From NCBI GenBank assembly GCA_922989275.2, contig OV277858.1, forward strand, positions 11,656,001 through 11,720,000: a stretch of DNA of 64,000 nt, read 5' to 3'. The DNA comes from Gari tellinella (lineage: Eukaryota; Mollusca; Bivalvia; Cardiida; Psammobiidae). The notes beneath the pieces are model-generated. The model made no database searches, was not told the origin of the DNA, and worked only from the letters and a program-made list of their open reading frames with translations. Positions within the stretch are counted from its first letter, which is position 1, and every line of letters starts with the position of its first letter. Below are positions 23,260 through 34,331 of the stretch, piece after piece. The position numbers and the translations under genes were made by a program.

Positions 23260-25480
23260 CACTTTTTTGTACGCTCTCTAACTCTAATATTTTTATCTGA
23301 TCTTCCACAAACTTGCTGAAAATGTGTAATTAATAAAATGTAAGCCAAGCTCGATAACTACTCAAGTTGCATTAGGCATGTCGGAGTTATAACCCTTGAA
23401 ATATTAAAAAATGACTTTTTCAGTCTTGTCCACTCTCTAACGGAAACAGTTTTTATCGTAATGCACTTAACGGGCTTGAAATGTTTATTAATATAGAATC
23501 TAGGTCCAGGACGAATACTGCTAAAATCGCTTAAGGTATGTCTGAGTTTTAGCCCTTTCAGTATTAAAAAATGACTGTTTCAACTCTTTTGTTTATCTTC
23601 AACACAAACAAATGTTGTATTGGAAACGTGCTTAAAATGCTCATTAATATAAAATCTAGGTTTAGTTTGAATAATACAAAAATCGCATAAAGCACGTAGG
23701 AATAATTGCCCTTATATTATTAATAGTGACTGTTTTAGCCTTTTTGTTCTCTAACACTAAGAGTTTTTATCGGGACTTCATCAAACTTGCATCAAATGTT
23801 TATTAATATCGAATTCTGTTCCAGTTTGATTACTACTAGAATCACATGTGGCATGTCTGAGTTTTTGCCGTTTAAGTATTAAAAATGATTGTTTTAAGCA
23901 CTTTATATTAATAATTTTATTGGATCTTCACCAAACTTGCATAAAAATATATAACATTTTATTTGTTTGATTACTTCTAAAATCGTACGAGGCATGTCGG
24001 AGTATTTTCCCTTTAATTATTAAAAAATGACTGTTTCAGCCTTTTTTGCTCTCAAACACAAATAGCTGTTATCGGATATTCACCAAACTTGCATTAAATG
24101 TTCATTAATATAAAATCTAGGTACTACTAAATCGAAAAAAGTATGTCTAAGGGTTTGTCCTTTATGTATTGAAAATGACTATTTCAGCGTGTTTGCTCTT
24201 TAACACAAACACTTTTAATTTGATATTCACTAAACTTGCTGAAATTGTTTATTAATATAAATTCAAGGTTAAGTTAGATCACTACTAAAATCGGATAAGG
24301 TATATCTGAGTTATTGCCCTTTAATTATTAAAAAGTGACCGTTTCAGTATTTTTGCTCTCTAACACAAATAGTTGTTATCAGATCTTCACCAAACTTGCA
24401 TTAAATATTCATTAATATAAAATCTAGGTACAGTTTAATTACTACTAAAATCAAATAATGCATTTCTGAGTCTTTTTCCTTTAAGTATTAAAAAATGACG
24501 GTTTCAGCATTGTTTGCTCTCCAACACAAACACCTTTTTATTTGATCTAATAATCTATGTTTAGTTTGATTAATACTAATATCGCATACGGCATGTCTGA
24601 ATAATTGCCCTTTAATCTTTAAAAATGACTGTTTCCGCCTTTGTTGCTCTCTAACACAACGAGTTTTTATCGGATCTTCACTAAACTTTCATCATAATTA
24701 TGTTTATTGATATAAAATCGAGGCTTAGTTTGATTACTATTAAAATCGCATGTGGCATGTCTGAGTCTTTGCTATTTCAGTATTAAAATATGACTGTTTC
24801 AGCAATGTTTTGTTCTCTTACACAAACATTTTTACTGGATACTCACCAAACTTGTTGAAAAATGTTCATTTGTATAACATCTAGGTCTAGTTTGATTACT
24901 ACTAAAATTATGAGGCATGTCGGAATAATTTCCGTTTAATTATTATTAAATTACTGTTTTAGCTTTTTTGCTATCTAAGACAAAGAGTTTTGATCGGATC
25001 TTCACTAAACTAGCATCAAATGTGTATTAGTAAAAGATCTAGGTTAAGTTTGATTACTATTAAAATCGAATAAGGCGTGTCTGAGATTGTGCACGTTATG
25101 TATTAGAAATGACTGTTTCAGTCGTTTTGCACTCTAACACACGCAGTTTTTTATCGGATATTCACCAAACTTGCTGAAACTGTTTATTAATATAACATTT
25201 ATATCAAGTTTGAATTATAAGACATGTTTGAGTTTTTTTCCCTTTAGGTATTAAAAAATGTTTCATCATTTTTTGCTCTCTGACACGCACATTTTTTTAA
25301 TTTTCACCTACATGAGAATTAGTTTGAATACTACTAAAATTGCAAAAGGTATGTCTGAGTGTATTAAACATTGATACATTTAATTGGATCTTCACCAAAT
25401 ATACTGAAAGTAATTTTTGTATAAAATATAGGTCCATTTCTATCGCCGAAGGCATGCTGGAGTTATGGTTCTTCAAATAT
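23260..25480 (+). repeat. Satellite array, ~155-bp monomer, about 14-15 units
   Basis: Each unit carries TGACTGTTTCAGC, TTGCTCTCTAACAC, CAGTTTTTATCGGATCTTCACC, AAACTTGC, TTCATTAATATAAAATCTAGG, TTTGATTACTACTAAAATCG, GGCATGTCTGAGT and CCCTTTA. Occurrences of the CCAAACTTGC block (or its variants) lie near 23,313, 23,470, 23,630, 23,783, 23,934, 24,081, 24,230, 24,392, 24,681, 24,845, 25,004, 25,164, 25,306 and 25,393. The spacing is mostly 147-164 bp; one unit near 24,545 is shortened. Units are well diverged, so the array is old. The monomer length is near that of old bivalve satellites of the BIV160 type; identity is not confirmed. Confidence 0.85.
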
Positions 25481-25689
25481 TTAGAAGTTAGCTATTTTAC
25501 CCCTGACCACTCTGTAACAGGAGCAGTTTTTCTTCTAGTGTAGCCAAATATTTGGTCAATGGTTGCATGTGCTACATCTTGGACATGTTGGCAATAAGTA
25601 ATAAATGACCGCTCAATATCTCTTTTAACTCTTGAATGATTTTTCACTCGACTGTATTTGATTTATTTTCTTGACAAAGATTTAATACC

Positions 25690-26100
25690 AATACGCATTG
25701 TCAGCTAGTTTTGTGAAGATCCAATAAAAAGTGTGTGTGTTAGAGAGCAGAAAAGGCTGTAACAGTCATGTTTTTAATTGTTCAAGGGCAATAACTGATA
25801 CATGCCTCATGCGAGTTTGCTAGTTATTGAACCTGACCTATTTTCTATACTAATAACTATTTATGGCAAGTTTGGTGAAGATTCAAAAAGAAGTGTTTGT
25901 GTTAGAGAGCAGAAAAGGCTGTAACAGTCATGTTTTTAATTATTCAAGGGCAATAACTGATACATGCCTCATGCGAGTTTGCTAGTTATCGAACCTGACA
26001 TATTTTCTATACTAATATATATTTATAGCAAGTTTGGTGAATATTCAAAAAGAAGTGTTTGCGTTAGAGAGCGGACAAGGCTGAAACAGTGACTGTTGGG
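25690..26100 (-). repeat. Satellite units in inverted orientation
   Basis: The same monomer runs on the opposite strand: GCAAGTTTGGTGAA recurs near 25,866 and 26,030, and a variant near 25,703. The two units at about 25,730-25,890 and 25,890-26,055 are nearly identical to each other over TGTTAGAGAGCAGAAAAGG, CTGTAACAGTCATG and TACATGCCTCATGCGAGT. They are far more similar than any pair in the plus-oriented array, which implies a recent local duplication. Confidence 0.85.
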
Positions 26101-26407
26101 TTTAACAGCAGAAATAAATATTTTAGTTTTCGAAATACTCCCATTATCGGAAGCCCTGTATTTACAGAGTTGTCCTTCTTTCCATTCACAAGGGAGGCAG
26201 TTTAAATCGTGCAACACGAAAAAAATCTAAGAAAGAGCCGGTTTTTGTAAACTAGTCACGTCCCATGTAGTTCAAATGGTATCCCAAACAACCGTTTGAT
26301 GCAGGGTTCCAAAAAACACAATGCGGCTTTAAATTGTTGTTGTATATAAATTACGGTGAATATTGTTTAAGTAAAATGCAAATGTTAATGCAAAGAAGGC
26401 ATTGAAT

Positions 26408-26767
26408 TCAAACGTTAAGAATGATTCGCATGTATATATATACGGTTGGTTGTTGGTTAGTCTCTAACTTGCCATCTAGCCAAGTGTCAAAGTCACCATC
26501 CGATTCGTCTTCATAAGGATGTGTGTCGTCTGCATCCGAAATGTCTTCATATATCCTACTTAAAGTTGGGCGTTTCTGAGAATCACCGGTTTGGAAAACA
26601 ACATAAGAGACCAACTGCTTCACTCTGTGGCTATCTAGGTTATGAATAAGCTTCAAATGCTTAGTCAGATGGCTCCAACACACGTCCGAATGCTTTTCTT
26701 TCATGTGACGGTTCATGTTCCTTTTATTGGTATAACTCCTACCACATGTGTCACGATGGAACCGCAT
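26408..26767 (-). CDS. C2H2-like zinc-finger ORF, possibly a terminal exon or relic
   Basis: A 119-codon frame. Residues about 8-25 read CGRSYTNKRNMNRHMKEKH, the shape of a C2H2 finger whose first Cys of the C-x2-C pair is replaced (the frame has RDTC). CWSHLTKHLKLIH follows, like the helix and histidine pair of a second finger lacking its first half. A strongly acidic segment with many Asp and Glu follows (residues ~72-98), then a short tail. The frame is open upstream of the Met for some codons, so it could be the 3' exon of a spliced gene. The damaged finger pairs suggest decay. No partner exon was found. Confidence 0.35.
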   Translation of the reverse strand: MRFHRDTCGRSYTNKRNMNRHMKEKHSDVCWSHLTKHLKLIHNLDSHRVKQLVSYVVFQTGDSQKRPTLSRIYEDISDADDTHPYEDESDGDFDTWLDGKLETNQQPTVYIYMRIILNV

Positions 26768-27935
26768 ATTTCTAAGTTTTATTATTGAATAATTATTGAA
26801 AATAATATACGTCTGTACAATCCGAAAATCTTAACTGAAATGACAATTTTTCAAGCGGACACACATATTTCAAAATGCACGAGGGGATAACAGTCCCGCC
26901 TATGGTTGTACTGTGAGCACGAGGTGAACGAGGAGTACAACTCCGCTGATGCGTCGCTCCGCTCACACATCAGAAAAGGTGTAAACACAATTCTCCGTCT
27001 GAATATCTGCTCCACTTGACACACAATAACGGTACACTGCTATTTTCACACGCGTGTACGGATTGCTTATCTTACAGATTTTGACTGTTACACGTATACT
27101 ATACAAAGACTGTTCTATGTTGTTAATTTGTATTATGAAATAGTTTTAATAGAAATTAGCACATGGCTTGGAGCTATCGGCCAATCAGATGCCTCAAATA
27201 CCTGTGAATATATCGTTTATTGAACAAAACCATGAAATAACTAACACACTGTTCAATAATTCCATACTTCCATCATCTCAAGGCAATATGACGTCACAAG
27301 CCTAGCAATTCTCCGAGCGAGCCACCGCGAAAACCTTTTGCCTGCACTGTAGGCTTAACGATAAAAAATCGGAATAAACACCAGACCAAGGATTTAAACT
27401 AAAGCAATACGGTAATTCCACAGTATCAATAATAGATCTAGATCTACCCCATCGCTTGAGACCTAGATATATGCATTGTATCAGCTGTAAATGTTAAAAC
27501 CGGGTTATGCATGTCTAGATTGTCTTTACTAATCAGCTGAGATCGACGGGGAACTGCACACATTTGATGACGTCATAATATGTACAGTGAGACCTGAACT
27601 TTAAAGGCAATAATAATGAATTGTGCTTACATATAGAGCTTCAATAAGCGTTATTTATGTTGGTGTTAAAGCATGCTTAATGTCTCAAGCTACATATCGA
27701 AATAACCTTCAATTTAAGTAAAATATTATAAATAAAATGACTTTTTTGTCTAAAACATAAAGCAGAAACGAAGGGTCTTCTTGTTTTCCTCGAGCCCAAG
27801 CCAGTGCTAAATAGGTTAGATTTACATTGTTTTTACTTTACACATATACCTATGTGTGCAATAACAGTTCTGTATTTAGAGTCTACTCACTGTTGCTGAA
27901 ATACTGCTTTATTTTCTGATTGACTATTGTTGCAG
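26768..27935. other. Intergenic DNA, possibly containing BEL-element LTR
   Basis: A GC-richer patch lies at 26,880-27,060. Two TGACGTCA sites occur at 27,289-27,296 and 27,568-27,575. Because the BEL/Pao pol frame ends at 27,936, its 3' LTR would be expected here, but with one copy only the LTR limits cannot be drawn. Confidence 0.35.
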
Positions 27936-30690
27936 CTACTCTTTTGGGGTGTTTAGAGTAAGTTTTGTCTCTGGAAGGTGTTCAGGTTGGATTTGGTCGA
28001 TGTCTCCTAAAACTTTCATTGAACACAGTAGATTCAGGGGTCGACCAATCTCACGTCCTGACGACAATCGCATATTTGCCCAACGAACGTTTGTGTCACG
28101 GCTTTGTATATTTTTGTTATTCTTCCGAGCTTCCAGCAACCGCGTGGAATGTCTTCTTTTATCAGCACAACATATCCAATTTGAGGTACAAACTGAGACT
28201 TAATTCTATGTTTTTAATCGTGTTTGTCCGCTTTCCCGGAGGTTTGAAACATAATCATTCCTCCAAATTGTCCTAAACGCATTCAGCAGTTTTTGACCCT
28301 TTTCCACAGTTTCAGTAATTTCTGGGCAGCACTTTCACAAGGAGTATACTCCTAATCATGTCCGGTTTCTATTTCTTGTAACCCAATGTTAGGATTAAGT
28401 ACCAGGAAATTTGCTGGGCTCCTCTATTCACTTTGCTTTATGTTTGTCTTGCGTGTTTTTTTCTATTTAGTGTGTATATGAAGGAATGGGATTGTGCGTG
28501 TGTGTGTGTGTGTGTGTGCGTGTGTGTGTGTTTGTTATGGTATGACTGTGTGTGTGTTCTGCTTGAAAGGTGGGTGTATTGTTTGTGTTGCGTTTCCTGA
28601 TTGAGTATTCAGTATTTATTAATTGGCGATATAATTAACATCATCTCCAACATAAACGAGAGGTCGGGAATTAACCACAGACTCAATGTCTTTGATGTAT
28701 GTCAGCATTTGTGTATGAGTAAGTAGGTTAAGACCGATGACTTTTCTCAAAGATCGTTTCTTTGTACATCCTAACACTTAGTGTGAGCTGTTGAGCATTG
28801 TCACTGGACATTGTGTCTGGAGTTCCTCTAGAAGCTACGAAAAACGTCTAAAGCTCATTACGAACTCTTCAATTATTTCGGAGATCATCATTTTTAAATG
28901 AACTGCACGCGTGACCAGGCATGTATTATAGGCAAATTTTTTTTGCTTTGTCCTTGCATTTAACATACAATGGGCTTAAATAGTCAATACCGCCTTTTGC
29001 AAACGGAATTGATTCTGTTACACATTCTGTGGGAGGTGGAGCCTTTTTTGACATTGCATACGCTCCGTCTTCATGACGTCGACACACAAGACACTGCCGA
29101 AGAACACATATTACACTAGCACGTCCGCATGGTTTCCAGAATCGTTTGCGAATGTTACTTAAAGTATGTGATACACCGCTATGAAGAAGCTCTTTGTGCA
29201 TCCTTTCTACTACCAAATGAGTGAAATGTTCATTTTTCAGCAAAAAACTGGTCTTCGACTGGCTTCAGACATGGACACATGCTCCATACGGCCACGACAT
29301 CTTAGGATACCATTTTCATCAATGTGTAAGTCCAATTGTCTCTGCAAGTTATTTGGTTTGTTATTTGTTATGGCATCAAATACACCAGGGAAATGTTTCC
29401 TTTGTACACTTTTAATCCACATTGTGTCAGCCCGCTGTAGCTCCTCATAAGTCAATGGACCCTTGTAACTCTCCAGTTTTCGTGTTTTGTTGACACATCG
29501 ATTAGCGAAAGCAGTTACTAGAATCAATGTTGAGGCTGACGAGAACCTTTCACTATCGATTTTAAAAGGTGGGTTGTCAGTTGTCACATGTCTCTTCAGA
29601 CAGTTGAACACTTTCAAGAGGTTGATTAATATCCTTCACTTTGTCACCTTCTTTAGTTTCTCTGGATATATCTCATTTAATGGGTTACAGAGCCAACATG
29701 GTCCCTGAAACAACAAACTATTGTTTTCAGTTGCTCAATTGTTGTTCCTCTGCTAGGTAAATCCTCTTGGTTTTCAGAGGATGGTATGTATCTGAATTCC
29801 TTGACAACGCAGCTTTTTATTTCTTTCACACGATTAGCTACGAACACTGACGATACATTTTCAGAGTGTATCCAATGAAGGACACATTGTGAGTCACTCC
29901 ACAGGTAAACGTCTTGTATTGGCAGAGCTAAATGTTTTTTCACGAACGCAACACAGCGAGCACCATGTTAGCACAGCCAAAAGCTTTAACCTTGGAATTG
30001 TAATATGTTTCTTTGGGGCCAATCGGTACTTAGAGAAGATCAGATCGGCTCTTGACTGAGAACTACCCTCTTGATGAAAATACACACAGGTTTCATAAGC
30101 ATGCATTGACGCGTCACAAAAGCAGTGTAACTTATGCTGAACATTGTCATCTTGCATCGCTAAATTTCTTGGTATCGAGATTTCAGGAATCTTTTTCAAG
30201 TCGTATTTGATTGAATGCCATGTGTCTGCATTCACATTGATCCAACTTGTCGTCCCATTCGTGACCTTTGCTCCAAACAGTTTGTAGGAGCACCTTCCCC
30301 CGGAGAAGTACCGGTGAAAACAATCCAACTGGGTCATAGACTGACGCCAATTGCCATAGTACAGATATCTTGGTTGGTGTAGTATCGTCATCAAGTATAA
30401 GCGACCTGTTCAATAACAACGTATCGTTGGCAGTGTTCCAAGTGTGACCAAGCACCTTTATTGTTTCAGATTTTGCCTTATCCTCCATTGGTATAACTTT
30501 GTTTAGTTTCTTGCTGATAGTAGACCATTCTCTCAAATGCATTGCTGGGTATGTAAACATAGCTTTTGTACAACTTGATAGCTTCACTTTCATCATGTGT
30601 CCCCTTAATGACATTGTCCACATAAATATATATATATATCAGTCTTAAGTTGTTCAGCAAAGTCAATCTTATTTAGATCCAATCAGTATA
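27936..30690 (-). pseudogene. BEL/Pao retrotransposon pol relic, split by an insertion
   Basis: Broken minus-strand frames follow the BEL/Pao pol order. The end of the reverse transcriptase shows the YVDN box (30,613-30,624). The connection region has VLGHTWN and SVYDPVGLFSPVLLRGK (30,480-30,250). An RNase H-like part reads CFCDAS and LKLLA (30,110-29,950), then LWSDSQCVLHWI (29,905-29,870). The integrase zinc region shows HKELLHSG and CLVC (29,190-29,090). The integrase core follows with GIDYLSP near 29,000, SDNAQ near 28,790 and NSRPL near 28,680. The integrase C-terminal segment with LSSGREIGRPLNLL sits at 28,070-28,020. Several frameshifts and stops separate these. The 5' part (gag, protease, most of the reverse transcriptase) is missing beyond 30,690. 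The body is interrupted at about 28,420-28,615. Confidence 0.9.
28424..28610 (+). mobile_element. Retroelement 3' tail (copy 3) nested in the BEL relic
   Basis: GGGCTCCT, TTCACTTTGCTTTATGTTTGTCTTGCG, the (TG)n run at 28,495-28,555, then GGTATGACTGTG and GGTGGGTGTATTGTTTGTGTT match copy 2 (21,194-20,963, inverted). Only the last ~190 bp is present, as expected for heavy 5' truncation. It separates integrase-core sequence (above 28,620) from integrase C-terminal sequence (below 28,415), so it inserted after the BEL element. Confidence 0.85.
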
Positions 30691-30706
30691 TCCAATAAGT
30701 TCTGAT

Positions 30707-30790
30707 ATGGCTACGCCGCACGATATCAGCAACATTATGGCGTACTTCGCCGCACGACATAAGCAATTTTATGGCGTGCTCCGCCATTCC
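30707..30790. repeat. Two-unit ~41-bp tandem repeat
   Basis: CGCCGCACGAYATMAGCAA, TTATGGCGTNCT and CGCC appear twice in succession beginning near 30,713 and 30,750. It is GC-rich against its surroundings. Confidence 0.7.
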
Positions 30791-32069
30791 AGTTTCAACT
30801 GTTTTGAACTGCTTCTGCTCCCTCTTCTAGGCCATTATGAGTAATAACAGAAACAAACTGAACAAATACAACTAATTAAACGTTAACATATCGTTCATGA
30901 CATCATCCATCAATCCAAGACTAGTGCACTGAAAAACTATCCAGATTTTCTTCTGCCTGAGTATTGTTGAATTCCAGACTGACCGTCTAAGGCCGCATAA
31001 ATATTCGTCTAACTGTTCATAGTCTACTTTTCTGTACCCTTTAAATTCGTATGGTTTTCTTTTGGTTAGTAATTTGTTTAACGTTCAAATTACCACCAAC
31101 AGCCCAGTTTTGTATAGGTCTAAAGAGCAACATAACACTACTATAGGCGGATAGGTGGTTGGAACGATATGTTTGGTTTTACGGCACTGGTACAAAAAGT
31201 AGGTCATATAGCGTCAAAAAATTACGGCAGATGATTACGGCTAATCTCATTCATTGCCAAACATCACATGGGATCAAAACCGCCGACCTGCATTTCATTT
31301 TGTGCTTTGCAGAGAAGATAATATCGGTCTAAACAACAGAAATATTCCCTATGACAATAACATTAAAAGTCTGCGACAATGTAGGATAGGCTGCAATGAT
31401 TCGTTTTTGAGTAATATTGGTTCAACCTTTACTCTTTTGCTCATGCAAAATGATGTAATTTATAATATCACCCTTTTCAATAGACGATTGTACACACATT
31501 GCTCAAAATGATTCTGCAAAATGCAGGATTCGTTCCTGAATAATGTTTCAACATTATGGCTAAGTTTCACGAGACAAACATTACTGGCATCTCTTCTCAA
31601 TCTGGGTCTAGACAAATGCCTAATAAGCGTCTGGGTCTGTTTATTTTCTTGAAATCGAAATGGTATGGCCGTAGACCTTCTATCAAAACGCTCTTACACC
31701 TGGGCAGACTCTGTAAATTGTAAATAGAAAATAATTGTATGGGCTTCAACTGTTAAATATAAAGTTTGGGCCTAATTAGATTATGATTAGATTCTCATAA
31801 CGATCATATTTCTACAACTATAAAAACAATAAAAACAATATCAGAGTTTTAGCAGACGACCTGTTTAACATACACCAATTACATGTTTGAAGAGTTAAAA
31901 CTCTTTTTATTAGTAATACTGATATTTTAGAGATTTAATGTACATCGAAGTTTATCAGCATAAATATTCAAGTCAAGCCTCCTGCGTTAAGATACCACGA
32001 AGGTCCGGTTTGGCATTACTTAGTCTTAACACAGATAACATCGGAAATAACGATCATTCTAGTAGTAGG
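30791..32069. other. Intergenic DNA with one short dispersed repeat
   Basis: At 31,166-31,222, GGTTTTACGGCACTGG and GGTCATATAGCG resemble TTGTACGGCACTGC and GTCATATAGCGCC at 40,822-40,863. Nothing else was seen. The 85-aa ORF at 31,254-31,511 has no recognisable features. Confidence 0.45.
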
Positions 32070-32169
32070 CATCATTTGGTACAGCTATCCCAAATGTAAA
32101 GGTCCTATAAAATCGGTTCATCATTGATGCGTGTTTAATGTAAAACAATGTTAACACGGATGTCAAGCG

Positions 32170-32238
32170 CTTTTGAACGCAGCGCCCCTGTGTGAAAAGA
32201 GCGCTAAATAAATATTGTATTATTACAATAACAATTCT
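32170..32238 (+). repeat. GCGCTAAATAAATATTG tail motif
   Basis: GCGCTAAATAAATATTGTATTATTAC resembles, in two shorter pieces, the 3' tails of many invertebrate SINE-like repeats. It lies at the junction of R1 and the nested palindrome; its head was not found. Confidence 0.35.
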
Positions 32239-32925
32239 GGGCCCGTATTCTGAAACACTCTTAGATAACTTTTACTCTAAGTACATCAATATTCTCTTAG
32301 TTTTCGGCAATTTACTCTAAGTATTTGATGATACACTCTTAGAAAGTGAAAAAAACTAAGAAAATTCTAAACTCGACATTTTTAACTAAGTATAACGATA
32401 TACTCTTAGAAAATCAATATAGTCTTAGTTTTCGGCCATTTCAACTAAGTATTTCCCTTAGAAAGATGAAAAAAGCTAAGAAAATTCTCGACTCGCCAAA
32501 TTTACTATAGAATTTTCTCAAAATTTAGGAAACTGTGACCCTCTCTTAACTTTTTAGAATTTTCTAGGATTAGAACACGAACGTTTATTAAGCAGTAATA
32601 ACAGGTAGAATAGATAATTTATTGAATAAAAATCGTTTAAAGACCTGTAGATACGTTTAGCGGATGTTTTTGAGCCGACGTTTGTGTTTGAGTGGCTTCG
32701 TGAAATTGGGTCAAAGTCTTGGTGGGGTAACGTCATTACAAAGGACTGGGATTACTGTTTAAGACAATATTACATACGGTCTTAATCGCGAAAACGTGGA
32801 AAAGATCAATATCTATTCAAATTCAATATTTTTAGTAATAAATGACCACTGTATGTACAAAAACTAGCGTAAATACATAATTAGGTTCACAATTATAATT
32901 AACTAACAAGCCAAATATCAACGAA

Positions 32926-32992
32926 GTCGCCGTAGCTCAATCGATAGCGACTCTGACTTGCATGTCGGGGGTAGCCGATTCGAGCCACACAG
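32926..32992 (+). repeat. tRNA-like head in R3 (left palindrome arm)
   Basis: A box TAGCTCAATCGATAG at 32,933 and B box CGATTCGAGCC at 32,976-32,986, spaced about 43 bp as in tRNA-derived SINEs. It is followed by GGGTACGATC and a T-rich run. Confidence 0.8.
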
Positions 32993-33095
32993 GGTACGAT
33001 CTTTTTTTCTTAACAACCCCCTTCTTTATTTTTTATTTTTTTTAAAAAATCATCATTATTTCCATAGATTCGTTTCTTTAAATACAAATAACTGC

Positions 33096-33340
33096 TTAAT
33101 TCTTTCAATGCCAAACGCTCGTAATAGTTTACTTCTTCAACGTTACATTGTCCTCTGCTTCAATTTTGTTGTCTGCAATATCGTTTCAAAGGAAATTGTA
33201 AGGCAGTAAAACTGTAAAGAATTCAATACGAGTGCCAAATAATTTGGATCTTGATCAGAAGCCCCGTTACGCGGCGTCTGATCAAGGTCCAAACTGATTG
33301 CAAACGTGCTTTTAGGCGCCATTGAGAGTTAAAGGGTTAA
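33096..33340 (+). mobile_element. TTAA-flanked MITE with central hairpin
   Basis: Starts TTAATTCTTTCAATGCC and ends GAGTTAAAGGGTTAA: TTAA at both sides with inverted CCCTTT-like ends. The central hairpin TGATCAGAAGCC/GGCGTCTGATCA lies at 33,252-33,284. Probably mobilised by a piggyBac-type transposase. Confidence 0.7.
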
Positions 33341-33777
33341 AGCATGTTAAAATTGAAGTAAAAGTCTCCAATTAGAATTTTTCCTTCTTATTGTCAGCCT
33401 GCTAGTTCTAGAAATGACTTTCATGTTTCTACTATTTCTTGATATTTGAAAAGCATTTAGAAAAGTGTCCTGCAGATTAATGTTTAACCATTGTCATGCA
33501 GAATTATCATATGCTGCAAACACATCATCAGCAGAAAACAATATAATCAATTTGATACTTTCAAAACTTAAAAACAGTGAAATATGACTGGCAAACAAGT
33601 TTGGATCATATCAGACGCCGCATAACGCGGCGTCTGATCTGGATATTTACTGTATACAAACTGTTAACAAATTTTATCCAAGTCGCGCTTAGCATAATAA
33701 GAGGATTTCTTTTAAAGCAGGCTGCCAATAAGAAGGAAACCTCAAATTGGAGACTTTAACATCAACTCTAGCATGCT
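33341..33777. repeat. Central segment of the palindrome
   Basis: Its ends, AGCATGTTAAAATTGAAG and CAACTCTAGCATGCT, and AAAGTCTCCAATT with AATTGGAGACTTT, face each other. A hairpin ATCAGACGCCGC/GCGGCGTCTGAT lies at 33,609-33,638. Confidence 0.7.
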
Positions 33778-34167
33778 TTAACCCTTTCACTCTGGCGCCT
33801 AAATGCGCTTTGCAAACAGATTGGATCTATTAGCAGGATCTAAAGTATTTGGCACTCGTATTGAATTATTTTCAGTCATACAATTAACTTTAAAAAGATA
33901 TTGCAGACAACAGAATTGAAGCAGACGACAATGGAACTGTGAGAATTAGACTCACTCTCGCCTATAGGAACGTTTGCCAACATTCTGCACCTTGATCAGA
34001 CGCCACGTTTCGCAAAACGCGGTGTCTGATCAGGATCCAAACTGTTTGACACTCGTATTGAATTATTTTAAGTTATACTTCCTTACATTTAAGGCTTTGA
34101 AACGATATTTCAGGCAAGAAAATTGAAGGAGTAAACTATCACAAAAGTTTGGCAGTGGAAGGATTAA
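33778..34167 (-). mobile_element. TTAA-flanked MITE, inverted partner
   Basis: TTAACCCTTTCACTCTGGCGCC opens it and GGCAGTGGAAGGATTAA closes it. It is the inverted counterpart of 33,096-33,340 with an extra internal segment near 33,850-33,990. Central hairpin TGATCAGACGCC/GGTGTCTGATCA at 33,993-34,032. Confidence 0.7.
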
Positions 34168-34261
34168 GCAGTTATTTGTATTTAAAGAAATGAATCTATG
34201 GAACTAGTGATGATAGTTAAAACAAAAAAGAAGGGGGTTGTTAAAAAAACAAAGATCGTAC

Positions 34262-34331
34262 CCTGTGTGGCTCGAACCTGCTACCCCCGTCATGCCAGGC
34301 AGAGTCGCTATCGATTGAGCTACGGCGACTT
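34262..34331 (-). repeat. tRNA-like head in R3 (right palindrome arm)
   Basis: On the minus strand: TAGCTCAATCGATAG (A box, 34,308-34,322) and GCAGGTTCGAGCC (B box, 34,269-34,281). This B box is closer to the pol III consensus than that of the left arm. Confidence 0.8.

Noticed and set aside
23260..26100. CRISPR-like array
   Set aside because: Repeats are ~155-bp diverged satellite monomers without spacers, in a eukaryotic context.
27949..28276. Two plus-strand ORFs of 84 and 103 aa
   Set aside because: Antisense shadows of the BEL/Pao integrase C-terminal segment.
29181..29708. Three plus-strand ORFs of 64-89 aa
   Set aside because: Antisense to the BEL/Pao integrase and RNase H region.
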